Positions 1 through 6,761 of a DNA stretch of 8,925 nt are shown here, in pieces. Source of the DNA: Spirochaetota bacterium (GTDB lineage: Bacteria; Spirochaetota; Spirochaetia; Treponematales; Rectinemataceae); NCBI GenBank assembly GCA_023421875.1, contig JAEZSM010000255.1, forward strand, positions 1 to 8,925, in the 5' to 3' direction. The notes below the pieces were generated by a model that searched no databases, was not told where the DNA came from, and was given only the letters and a program-made list of their open reading frames with translations. How positions within the stretch are numbered: the first letter of the stretch is position 1; every line of letters begins with the position of its first letter. Position numbers and translations under genes: made by a program.

Positions 1-1
1 C

Positions 2-1154
<1,153 letters not shown>

Positions 1155-1171
<17 letters not shown>

Positions 1172-2075
1172 GGGGGAGGACCGCGGCGGGCTGGTCGAGA
1201 CTACGGCGGAGCCTACTCGGCAGGCTTGGGCCTTAGCACTCACGGATACGCACGCTCACCTGGACCATATTGGAGAGCGCCTGGGAACCGGGGGGCTGGA
1301 AAGACTCTTCGAGGTATACCAAGCCCACCGGTCTGAGGCGGAAACGGCAGGGAAGCCGGCAGCCCTGCTGCCATTCATTGTGGACATCGGCACCAGGCCA
1401 GGGGATCTCGCCCCCAGGCGCGAACGCTTCGGCAGTCTCGGCTTTGTCCGGTTCAGCGCTGGGCTTTGGCCTGGGCGCGAGTCCTTTGCCGATCCCGCGG
1501 CATCCATGGAGCTCCTCGAGGCCGACCTTAGCCTAGGCTCGTGCTGCGCCCTGGGCGAGTGCGGCCTGGATTATTTTCACATGGAGGCCGAGCGCGGCCA
1601 ACAGATTGCCCTTTTCGAGGCCCAGGCCGCACTCGCCCAGGCCCGGAGTATGCCCCTTATCGTGCACTCCCGGGAGGCCTTCCAGGATACACTGGCGGTT
1701 GTCTCCGGCTTAGCCGGCGCAATTCCCGTAATCATCCACTGCTTCAGCTACGGAGCCCGGGAAGCCGAAGCTTTCTTGAATGCCGGCTGCATCCTGTCCT
1801 TTGCAGGCAACCTGAGCTATCGAAAGGCAGAGCCACTGTCCGAAGCCCTTAAAGCTGCTGCTGGGGCGCAGGCTTTTCTTATCGAGACCGATTCGCCCTA
1901 CATGAATCCCATGCCTAACAGGGGGAAACCTGCCTCACCCTTGGATATCGGCAGGACCTATGCCTTCGCCGCGAGGACGCTGGGCTTGGAGCCTTCAGAA
2001 GTGATCGATGCCGTTCAGCAGCGAAGCGTTAAAATATTTTGTTCCCGGCCAGAATCCGAAGCGGCACGAGGCTGA
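1155..2075 (+). CDS. tatD: TatD-family metal-dependent hydrolase (putative deoxyribonuclease)
   Basis: This is a cytoplasmic TIM-barrel metallohydrolase of the TatD family. Members have metal-dependent DNase or 3'-5' exonuclease activity, but the physiological substrate is often unknown. All expected metal ligands are visible: HxH in THAHLD (H33, H35), E135 in GECGLDY, H171 in IVHSREAF, H195 in IIHCFS and D246 in ETDSPYM. The C-terminal half has the family's barrel-end pattern (NRGKPASPLDI). At 306 residues it is longer than the usual 255-265 because about 28 residues precede the barrel. ATG 1155 is the only ATG, GTG or TTG in frame before the HxH motif, but it has no Shine-Dalgarno sequence at normal distance. 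A strong one lies at 1171-1180, ahead of a CTG at 1191, so the true start may be later. The gene overlaps clpB by 17 bases, suggesting co-transcription, and its 3' end overlaps the convergent lipoprotein gene by 47 bases. Confidence 0.9.
1171..1180 (+). promoter_or_regulatory. Strong Shine-Dalgarno-like sequence just after clpB, start-deciding for tatD
   Basis: The purine run AGGGGGAGGA begins at the last base of the clpB stop codon. It is a far better ribosome-binding site than anything in front of ATG 1155, where the nearest AGGAG (1131-1135) is 19 bases away. The only start-like codon at suitable distance downstream in the tatD frame is CTG 1191, 10 bases on. Use of CTG would remove the first 12 residues of the ATG-initiated form and would not touch the metal site. 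That this site drives tatD is an inference. Confidence 0.4.
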
Positions 2076-3165
2076 TTCTTTCCGCTTCCCGGCCTTTCGC
2101 CAGCCTCGCAGCGATAGACTGGGTTTTTTTAGCCAGCCCCCGCCCATCGGCCTCGATACGCCACGCGAAACCGCTGCGGTTCGCCTGATCTTTATCCCAG
2201 GAACCACAGTCAGCCATGAAAAGGGCTTCAGGCCCACCCTCTTGCGTCGATGAGCCCTTGCTCCCTCGGGCCGCCTCCTGCGCGCTGAAGGCATCGTCTA
2301 TTCCCAAGACAATAACGACTGCTTTTTCGGATTGTGCGTCACCGAGATGGGAGGAAAGAGCCTGTTCGAAGGCTCCTCGCAGATCAGCCGGCGAGTCGGT
2401 GCCGGGCAAAAGCTCGATTATCAGTACTCCTTCCCCGGCAATCGGGGTAAAGCTGTTTTTAAAAGCTTCGAGCGCTTCGCTTCCCCTCAGAATATTTTCT
2501 TGGAAGAGTACCAGGCAATAGGGCTCAGGCGCATCCGCGGCTGAAGACGGTTTTTCCGCCTGTTTTACTACTGCCTGGGCTGCCTTGCGACCCAGGGTTC
2601 CATATGCCCTGGGGTAATCATAGCCGATACTCCATGAGTCCAGGCTGTTCAAGCCTGAGGGCTCTCCGAAGGGAATGACGAGGCGGGGGAGGGCTGAAGC
2701 ATTCATAGAAGCGGCTGGGGGGGGCTCGGCTGAATTCTCTTGTACGGTCCCTGCCCGATTTTCTACGCCACCCTTGGCCTCAAAGCTCTGACCCAGCATT
2801 TTTGCCGCCAGCGGGCTGGCAATCAGTGCCTGCGGCGCCGAGCCCTGAATCTGCCAATCCAGGATCAGTCCGCGAGAGACTGCCGAAAGACTTGCCGGCT
2901 CGATGTACTGTGTTTCCTTCTGGCCTGGGGTTTGAGCCTTTGTCTGGGCCGTACTCTCCAGGGCAAGAAGCCCAGGCCTTCTGGCCAAGAGCGAGGCTGT
3001 ATCGGGGAAAAGCCCGGCAAAGGCTTTATCGATCAAGACTGCTGTCGCAGGAGCCGCTTTTTTAGGACTGCATCCGACGAATAGCAGGCTGAAAGCCAGT
3101 ATTAGAATGAGGAATAGCCCGCGAGCCTGTCTTAAAGTACTTGTCTGTCTGTTTGAGCGCCCCAT
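2029..3165 (-). CDS. Lipoprotein of unknown function
   Basis: I do not recognise this 378-residue protein. The N-terminus is a clear lipoprotein signal: basic n-region (Arg3, 6, 12, 15), hydrophobic core at about 17-30 and lipobox LFVGC with Cys32 as the predicted lipidated residue. The product should therefore be exported and membrane-anchored in the periplasm or on the surface. The mature part alternates helices with short beta segments (for example YCLVLFQ, GVLIIELLPG and AVVIVLGIDD). A segment at about 180-200 (GYDYPRAYGTLGRKAAQAVV) recalls the hinge region of type 1 periplasmic binding or LacI-like folds. This is a resemblance, not an identification. An Ala/Pro-rich linker carries an eight-base C run at codons 148-150. 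ATG 3165 is preceded by AAAGG at about 5 bases. The gene is divergent from fba and tail-to-tail with tatD, so the neighbours do not suggest a function. Confidence 0.85.
   Translation of the reverse strand: MGRSNRQTSTLRQARGLFLILILAFSLLFVGCSPKKAAPATAVLIDKAFAGLFPDTASLLARRPGLLALESTAQTKAQTPGQKETQYIEPASLSAVSRGLILDWQIQGSAPQALIASPLAAKMLGQSFEAKGGVENRAGTVQENSAEPPPAASMNASALPRLVIPFGEPSGLNSLDSWSIGYDYPRAYGTLGRKAAQAVVKQAEKPSSAADAPEPYCLVLFQENILRGSEALEAFKNSFTPIAGEGVLIIELLPGTDSPADLRGAFEQALSSHLGDAQSEKAVVIVLGIDDAFSAQEAARGSKGSSTQEGGPEALFMADCGSWDKDQANRSGFAWRIEADGRGLAKKTQSIAARLAKGREAERISLVPLRILAGNKIF
2717..2724 (-). repeat. Homopolymeric tract of 8 C (coding strand) inside the lipoprotein gene
   Basis: Eight consecutive G on the plus strand are read as C8 in the lipoprotein frame, encoding Pro148-Pro150 in a low-complexity Ala/Pro linker. 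It is the longest G/C homopolymer in the window. Runs of this kind are prone to slipped-strand mispairing. A gain or loss of one base would truncate the protein after its signal peptide and N-terminal third. In Treponema pallidum, poly-G tracts are known to modulate expression of some surface-related genes. Whether this tract varies cannot be told from one sequence. Confidence 0.6.
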
Positions 3166-3193
3166 CTTTACCTTTTATGCAAGCCTCGCCTGC

Positions 3194-3222
3194 TTGACTG
3201 CCGGCCTGCACGCTCTTAAGAT
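3194..3222 (+). promoter_or_regulatory. Predicted sigma-70 promoter for fba
   Basis: TTGACT (3194-3199) matches the -35 consensus at five of six positions. TAAGAT (3217-3222) matches the -10 at four of six, and the spacer is 17 bases. Transcription would start near 3229, giving a leader of about 35 bases with the fba Shine-Dalgarno GGAGGA at 3255-3260. The position in the divergent intergenic region supports the call. It has not been tested experimentally. Confidence 0.55.
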
Positions 3223-3246
3223 TAACAGGAAAATCATATCGAGAGA
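3218..3246 (-). promoter_or_regulatory. Possible divergent promoter for the lipoprotein gene
   Basis: On the minus strand an extended -10, TGT followed by TAATCT, lies with its hexamer at 3223-3218. A weak -35 TTCTCT (3246-3241) sits at a 17-base spacing. The start would be near 3211, leaving about 45 bases before ATG 3165. The -10 hexamer overlaps that of the fba promoter almost exactly, on the opposite strand. The -35 matches at only three of six positions, so the call is weak. Confidence 0.35.
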
Positions 3247-3263
3247 AGCTTTCCGGAGGAATC

Positions 3264-4262
3264 ATGACAAGCTACAAGGAATTAGGCCTTTCGAACACTG
3301 TCGATTTATTCGCCAAGGCTGTGGCCGGCGGCTACGCCCTGCCAGCCTATAACTTCAATAACATGGAACAGATGCAGGCGATCGTCCAGGCCTGCGTGGA
3401 AACCAAGAGCCCTGTGATTCTCCAGGTTTCATCGGGGGCTCGCAAGTACGCCAACTCCACACTCTTGCGCAATATGGCCAAGGGCGCGGTGGAATACGCC
3501 AGGGAACTGGGCTATCCCATCCCCATTGTCCTCCATCTGGACCACGGGGACAGCTACGAGCTCTGCGTAGACTGCATCGAAAGCGGCTTTTCCTCCGTTA
3601 TGATCGACGGCTCCCATCTGCCCTACGACGAGAACGTAGCCCTCACCAAGAAAGTCTGCGACTACGCCCACTCCCGCAAGGACTATGTATCCGTAGAGGG
3701 AGAGCTGGGCGTCCTGGCCGGCGTCGAGGACGACGTATCCGCCGAGCACAGCCATTACACAAGGCCCGAGGAAGTGGAGGACTTCGTCAAGAAAACCGGC
3801 GTCGACTCCCTTGCCATCTCCATCGGCACCAGCCACGGCAGGGCCAAGTTCAAGCCCGAGCAGTGCACACGCAACGCCGACGGCGTCCTCGTTCCGCCTC
3901 CCCTGCGTTTCGACATCCTCGAAGAGATCGAGCGGCGGATCCCCGGCTTCCCCATCGTCCTCCACGGATCCTCCTCGGTGCCCATGGAGTATGTGCGCAT
4001 GATCGAGCAGTACGGCGGCAGGCTCAAGGACTCGGTGGGCATCCCCGAAGATCAGCTCAGGAAGGCTGCCAGCAGCGCTGTCTGCAAGATCAACATCGAT
4101 TCCGACGGCAGGCTGGCCATGACTGCCCTCATCCGCAAGACGCTGGCGGAAAAGCCCGAGGAGTTCGATCCCCGCAAGTATCTGGGACCAGCCCGGGACG
4201 AGCTTAAAAAACTGTACATGCACAAGAATCTCGAGGTGCTCGGCTCGGCGGGGAAGGCCTGA
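3264..4262 (+). CDS. fba: Fructose-bisphosphate aldolase, class II
   Basis: This zinc-dependent aldolase interconverts fructose-1,6-bisphosphate with dihydroxyacetone phosphate and glyceraldehyde-3-phosphate in glycolysis and gluconeogenesis, in the cytoplasm. Its 332 residues fit the longer class II type. Visible motifs: the substrate strand YALPAYNFNN (24-33), catalytic Asp93 and zinc ligand His94 in LHLDHG, acidic EGELG (145-149), zinc ligands His191 (TSHGRAKF) and His234 (VLHGSSS), and the phosphate-binding segment KINIDSD (275-281). The usual NxDTD there has Ser for Thr, a conservative change. ATG 3264 has a strong Shine-Dalgarno GGAGGA at 3255-3260 and its own predicted promoter. A probable terminator follows at 4266-4328, so fba seems to be monocistronic. 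Tagatose-bisphosphate aldolases are relatives, but length and match favour Fba. Confidence 0.95.
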   Translation: MTSYKELGLSNTVDLFAKAVAGGYALPAYNFNNMEQMQAIVQACVETKSPVILQVSSGARKYANSTLLRNMAKGAVEYARELGYPIPIVLHLDHGDSYELCVDCIESGFSSVMIDGSHLPYDENVALTKKVCDYAHSRKDYVSVEGELGVLAGVEDDVSAEHSHYTRPEEVEDFVKKTGVDSLAISIGTSHGRAKFKPEQCTRNADGVLVPPPLRFDILEEIERRIPGFPIVLHGSSSVPMEYVRMIEQYGGRLKDSVGIPEDQLRKAASSAVCKINIDSDGRLAMTALIRKTLAEKPEEFDPRKYLGPARDELKKLYMHKNLEVLGSAGKA

Positions 4263-4265
4263 TCC

Positions 4266-4328
4266 CATCGGCGGTAGCTCGGCGGTCCTTTTTGTCGAGG
4301 TTTGAGCTGCCGATAGTAGCGTTTTTTT
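4266..4328 (+). terminator. Probable intrinsic terminator after fba
   Basis: ATCGGC (4267-4272) pairs with GCCGAT (4309-4314), and AGCTC (4276-4280) pairs with GAGCT (4304-4308). This gives an 11-base-pair stem with a three-base bulge (4273-4275) and a loop of about 23 bases. Seven T follow at 4322-4328. The gap of seven bases between stem and T run and the large loop make it less than ideal. Its place, just after the fba stop and before the infC promoter, supports it. Confidence 0.45.
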
Positions 4329-4370
4329 CAGTTTCGGCCATTTTGAAGGGTCTAAGCGCTTTTTCAGCTA

Positions 4371-4400
4371 TTTACCCGTTTTGTAATTATATGGTAATAT
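4371..4400 (+). promoter_or_regulatory. Predicted promoter of the infC operon
   Basis: An extended -10, TGG followed by TAATAT (4395-4400), lies in a locally AT-rich island. The -35-like TTTACC (4371-4376) is 18 bases upstream and matches at four of six positions. The start would be at about 4406-4408, leaving a leader of about 95 bases. It follows the probable fba terminator and is the only good promoter seen upstream of the ribosomal-protein genes. Confidence 0.55.
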
Positions 4401-4403
4401 ACG

Positions 4404-4488
4404 CGCCGGTCTTGGGGCTCCGATCAACCGCGGAAGCCGCCGGGACCGGCGAATCCTGGTTCCGAGCCCCGTTACGGAGCATGGGTTC
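4404..4488 (+). ncRNA. Structured infC leader with possible pseudoknot (candidate autoregulatory element)
   Basis: Three helices can coexist. Stem A: 4404-4413 with 4442-4451 (core CGCCGGTC with GACCGGCG), though its first two to four bases may lie before the transcription start. Hairpin D: 4451-4456 with 4483-4488 and 4459-4464 with 4475-4480, 12 pairs around a two-by-two internal loop, with a ten-base loop at 4465-4474. Pseudoknot: GGGGCT (4414-4419) with AGCCCC (4465-4470) in that loop. The same G-rich segment could instead extend stem A or pair with CGGAGC (4475-4480), so alternative folds exist. Hairpin D ends six bases before the infC Shine-Dalgarno (4494-4500). No T run follows, so control, if any, would be translational. 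In Bacillus and E. coli this operon is autoregulated by L20 through leader or intercistronic RNA. That analogy is the basis for the functional guess. Confidence 0.45.
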
Positions 4489-4503
4489 AGTATAGGAGGT
4501 CAG

Positions 4504-5070
4504 TTGGCAGACAAGGACTTGCGGATCAACGAGCAGATCCGCGTGCGCGAAGTACGGCTTATCGACGACAAGGGCGAACAGCGCGGCATCATTCCGACCC
4601 TGGAGGCGATCAAGATCGCCCGGGAAGTCGGACTCGACCTGGTTGAAGTCGCTCCCCAGTCGGTGCCCCCGGTATGCAAGCTTCTGAACTACGGCAAGTT
4701 CAAGTTCGAGCAGGAAAAAAAGATCAAGGACGCCAAGAAGCATACGAAGGCCACGGAGCTCAAAGAAATCCGGATGCAGCCCAAGATCGCCGGCCACGAC
4801 CTGGATTTCAAGTCCGAGCATATCAGGTCCTTCCTGGAACAGGGCAATAAGGTCAAAGTGACCATACGGTTCAGGGGAAGGGAGCTGGCGCATACGGAAA
4901 TTGGCGAGGAAATTCTCAAGAAGATCCTTGGCAAGCTGGAAGGCTACTACATCATGGAACGGCTGCCCCTCATGGAGGGACGCTTCATGTCCATGGTGCT
5001 CCAGCCCAAGGCCGCGATTATAAAGAAACAGGCGGCGGCTCAGGCTTCCGAGCCCGCAGCGACTGTATGA
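4504..5070 (+). CDS. infC: Translation initiation factor IF-3
   Basis: IF-3 binds the 30S subunit, keeps it apart from 50S and checks the start codon and initiator tRNA. The 188-residue frame has the standard two domains. The N-domain (about 1-80) includes LRINEQIRVREVRLID and GLDLVEVAPQSVPPVCKLLNYGKF. A lysine-rich linker follows, then the C-domain (about 86-175) with KEIRMQPKIAGHDLDFK and the KVKVTIRFRGRE strand. The start is TTG 4504, four bases after AGGAGG (4494-4499). No ATG lies in frame nearby, and the protein begins exactly where IF-3 should. A non-ATG start is typical of infC and is the basis of IF-3 autoregulation in E. coli, where the codon is AUU. A short Ala-rich tail ends the protein. 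It is the first gene of the operon, with rpmI 23 bases downstream. Confidence 0.96.
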   Translation: MADKDLRINEQIRVREVRLIDDKGEQRGIIPTLEAIKIAREVGLDLVEVAPQSVPPVCKLLNYGKFKFEQEKKIKDAKKHTKATELKEIRMQPKIAGHDLDFKSEHIRSFLEQGNKVKVTIRFRGRELAHTEIGEEILKKILGKLEGYYIMERLPLMEGRFMSMVLQPKAAIIKKQAAAQASEPAATV

Positions 5071-5093
5071 AACGACGAGAAGGATGGTAGATC

Positions 5094-5294
5094 ATGCCTA
5101 AGATGAAGACAAAGAAAGCCGCCAGCAAGCGCTTCAGCCTCACCGCCAGCGGCAAGGTGAAATACAAGAAGATGAACCTTCGACATATCCTTACCAAGAA
5201 GACAACGAAGCGCAAGAGAAACCTGAGGAAGGCGGGCTTCGTAGCCGCCGGTCCTGTGCATCAGATCAAGAAAAAGCTTCTGCCCAACGGCTAA
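5094..5294 (+). CDS. rpmI: 50S ribosomal protein L35 (bL35)
   Basis: This is a 66-residue, strongly basic protein of the large ribosomal subunit. It opens with the family signature MPKMKTKKAASKRF and continues with TASGKVKYKK and the Lys/Arg-rich LTKKTTKRKRNLRK. Length and sequence are typical. A Shine-Dalgarno-like AGAAGGA lies at 5078-5084, nine bases before ATG 5094. It sits between infC and rplT, the almost universal bacterial order. In E. coli L20 represses translation of this gene through an RNA site upstream of it. I see no equally clear structure in the 23-base infC-rpmI gap. Confidence 0.97.
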   Translation: MPKMKTKKAASKRFSLTASGKVKYKKMNLRHILTKKTTKRKRNLRKAGFVAAGPVHQIKKKLLPNG

Positions 5295-5318
5295 ACTGGG
5301 CTTTATAGGAGAATAAGA

Positions 5319-5678
5319 ATGTCAAGAGCAGTAGACGGCACCAGGCGGAAGGATCACCGCAAAAAGATACTCAAGCTGGCGAAGGGCTATTGGGGCCGAC
5401 GCCATTCCAACTATAAGGTAGCCAAGGACGCTGTAGCCAAGGCGCTCTCCGACGCCTACAAGGACCGCAGGGACAAGAAGGGCGTATTCAGAACCCTCTG
5501 GATCGCCCGCATCAACGCGGCCTGCAGGGCTCAGGACATCAGCTACAGCCGCTTTGTCGAGGGCATGGCCAAGGCCGGCGTCGCCGTGAACAGAAAGGTT
5601 CTGGCTGACCTGGCTATCACCGACCCAGTTGCCTTTACCGCTGTCGTCGAAAAGGCGAAAGCGGCCCTCCAGGCCTAA
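5319..5678 (+). CDS. rplT: 50S ribosomal protein L20 (bL20)
   Basis: L20 is a primary 23S rRNA-binding protein needed early in 50S assembly, and in model bacteria it represses its own operon. The 119-residue product is typical: a basic N-terminal extension (RRKDHRKKILKLAKGYWGRR) that threads into the rRNA, then the globular C-domain with RTLWIARINAACR and YSRFVEGMAKAGVAVNRKVL. ATG 5319 has AGGAGA at 5307-5312, six bases upstream. It follows rpmI after 24 bases. The coiled-coil gene begins four bases after its stop, so the operon continues. Confidence 0.97.
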   Translation: MSRAVDGTRRKDHRKKILKLAKGYWGRRHSNYKVAKDAVAKALSDAYKDRRDKKGVFRTLWIARINAACRAQDISYSRFVEGMAKAGVAVNRKVLADLAITDPVAFTAVVEKAKAALQA

Positions 5679-5682
5679 GACC

Positions 5683-6213
5683 ATGGTTAGTCTCGAGCAG
5701 ATTCGCGCCCTGGAGGCGCGGGTTGAAAAAGCGGTTCTTCTCATCGAAAAACTCAGAAAAGAAAACGCCGAACTCGAGCAGCGACTGGTAGAAGCTTCCC
5801 AAGGCGAAGGGCTGCTGCGCGAAACCGAAGAGAAAATTATCGCCGCCGAGCGCAAGGTCGCAGAGGCGGAGGATAGAGCGGCAGCCTCGGACAGAAAAGC
5901 GCAGGCCGCCGAGGCGGAAAATGCTGTGCTGCGCGAGCGGACTGCCCAGGCCGAACAAAAGGCAGCCGAATCCCTGGCCAGAGCCACCGAGTTCGAAGCA
6001 AAGGCGGAGCAGCTCAGGCACGAGCAGAGCCGGATCGAAGAGGGACTCTCCCGCGCATTGGACAAACTGGATGCTTTCGAGGATCTGGTAATGGGCATTT
6101 CTCTTTCCGAGACCGCCCCTGTCGTTGATACTGCGGAAGAAGGAGCCCTCGACGAGGCGGAGAACCCCGGCGGCCAGAAGAACGGAACCGAGCATGAGTT
6201 CGATATCTTCTGA
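5683..6213 (+). CDS. Coiled-coil protein, ZapB-like (probable cell-division partner of ZapA)
   Basis: This 176-residue protein is almost wholly a predicted coiled coil from about residue 5 to 150. It is rich in Glu, Ala, Arg and Lys, with heptads beginning LEQIRALEARVEKAVLLIEKL. An acidic, Gly/Pro-containing tail ends in EHEFDIF. No catalytic motif is visible. ATG 5683 lies four bases after the rplT stop and lacks a clear Shine-Dalgarno sequence, suggesting translational coupling. The frame is open upstream to 5629, but that part would overlap rplT and breaks the heptads. The position directly before zapA, overlapping it by 20 bases, and the coiled-coil form suggest a ZapB-type Z-ring factor. 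ZapB of E. coli is much shorter (about 80 residues), so orthology is not established and I give no symbol. Confidence 0.75.
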   Translation: MVSLEQIRALEARVEKAVLLIEKLRKENAELEQRLVEASQGEGLLRETEEKIIAAERKVAEAEDRAAASDRKAQAAEAENAVLRERTAQAEQKAAESLARATEFEAKAEQLRHEQSRIEEGLSRALDKLDAFEDLVMGISLSETAPVVDTAEEGALDEAENPGGQKNGTEHEFDIF

Positions 6214-6532
6214 GGCCTCCGCCCAGGGGCTGGACCCCAAGGCTCCTACCCACGTTATACCCATCGAGGTTTTGGGCGTTTCCTTCACCATCAAGACCGA
6301 TGAAGATCCGGATTATATTCATGGTTTGGTGGAGGAACTCAAGAATAGGCTATCCACGGTATCCAACCAGATGAGGATCGTGGATCCGCTCAAGCTGTCC
6401 CTGGTCACCGCCTTGCTCAGCCTGGATGAACTGCACAGGGACAAGGAGATGAAGGGTGCGCTGTCCAAGGAATACGAAGCGTCCAGCCTGCTCGACGATC
6501 TGGACAGGCGGCTGGGAGAGCTCGGTCTTTAG
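6194..6532 (+). CDS. zapA: Cell division protein ZapA
   Basis: ZapA binds and bundles FtsZ protofilaments at the division site. The 112-residue protein carries the family's N-terminal head, a beta strand (IPIEVLGVSFTIKTDED) followed by the PDYIHGLVEELKNRLSTV helix. A second helical part (DPLKLSLVTALLSLDELHRD) ends in a C-terminal coiled coil (about 80-112). ATG 6194 was chosen because it starts shortly before the conserved strand and overlaps the previous gene by 20 bases. The frame is open further upstream to 6125, but that stretch is Arg-rich and looks like an out-of-frame shadow of the coiled-coil gene. No strong Shine-Dalgarno is visible, so translation is probably coupled to the gene before. 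rpoZ follows after 34 bases. Confidence 0.85.
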   Translation: MSSISSEASAQGLDPKAPTHVIPIEVLGVSFTIKTDEDPDYIHGLVEELKNRLSTVSNQMRIVDPLKLSLVTALLSLDELHRDKEMKGALSKEYEASSLLDDLDRRLGELGL

Positions 6533-6566
6533 GACCGCGATACGAGAGAACTGAGGAGTCTACAGG

Positions 6567-6761
6567 ATGATCATTCCCTTACACGAGTTGATAAATTACA
6601 ATGCGAATTCCTACGAGCTGGCGGTTGCCATTAATCGGCGGGCTTTTCAGCTGGCCGTGCTCAAGACTCCCGAAGTGGAGAAGAATAACGGCAAGGTAGT
6701 CTCGCTCTCCGCCTCCCAGCTTTTTGATAAGCAGGTAGACTATCGATTCGTATCCAATTAA
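6567..6761 (+). CDS. rpoZ: DNA-directed RNA polymerase omega subunit
   Basis: Omega is a small accessory subunit that clamps the beta-prime C-terminus and helps RNA polymerase assembly. The 64-residue product has the family pattern: an N-terminal IPLHELINYNANSYELAVAI, then the helix NRRAFQLAVLK, then the KVVSLSASQLFDKQVDY segment corresponding to the usual VALREI-containing part. It is a little shorter than most omegas (about 70-90). Similarity is moderate, so this rests on pattern and length. A good Shine-Dalgarno GAGGAG lies at 6553-6558, eight bases before ATG 6567. The TAA stop (6759-6761) shares a base with the apparent ATT start of miaA. Confidence 0.78.
   Translation: MIIPLHELINYNANSYELAVAINRRAFQLAVLKTPEVEKNNGKVVSLSASQLFDKQVDYRFVSN

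Noticed and set aside
3429..4268. Minus-strand open frame of 279 codons opposite fba
   Set aside because: It mirrors the codon bias of a highly expressed gene. It has no ribosome-binding site or recognisable protein motif, and fba explains the stretch fully.
4481..4495. Four-codon upstream frame (ATG GGT TCA GTA TAG) in the infC leader, possible leader peptide
   Set aside because: The only Shine-Dalgarno-like bases (GGAG, 4476-4479) touch the ATG, too close for use, and the ATG is inside the hairpin. The peptide has no regulatory codon pattern.
5322..6294. Two large minus-strand frames opposite rplT and the coiled-coil gene
   Set aside because: Their Ser/Ala-rich or Leu/Gly-rich products are complements of the Glu/Ala/Lys-rich coiled-coil codons. 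No independent evidence was seen.
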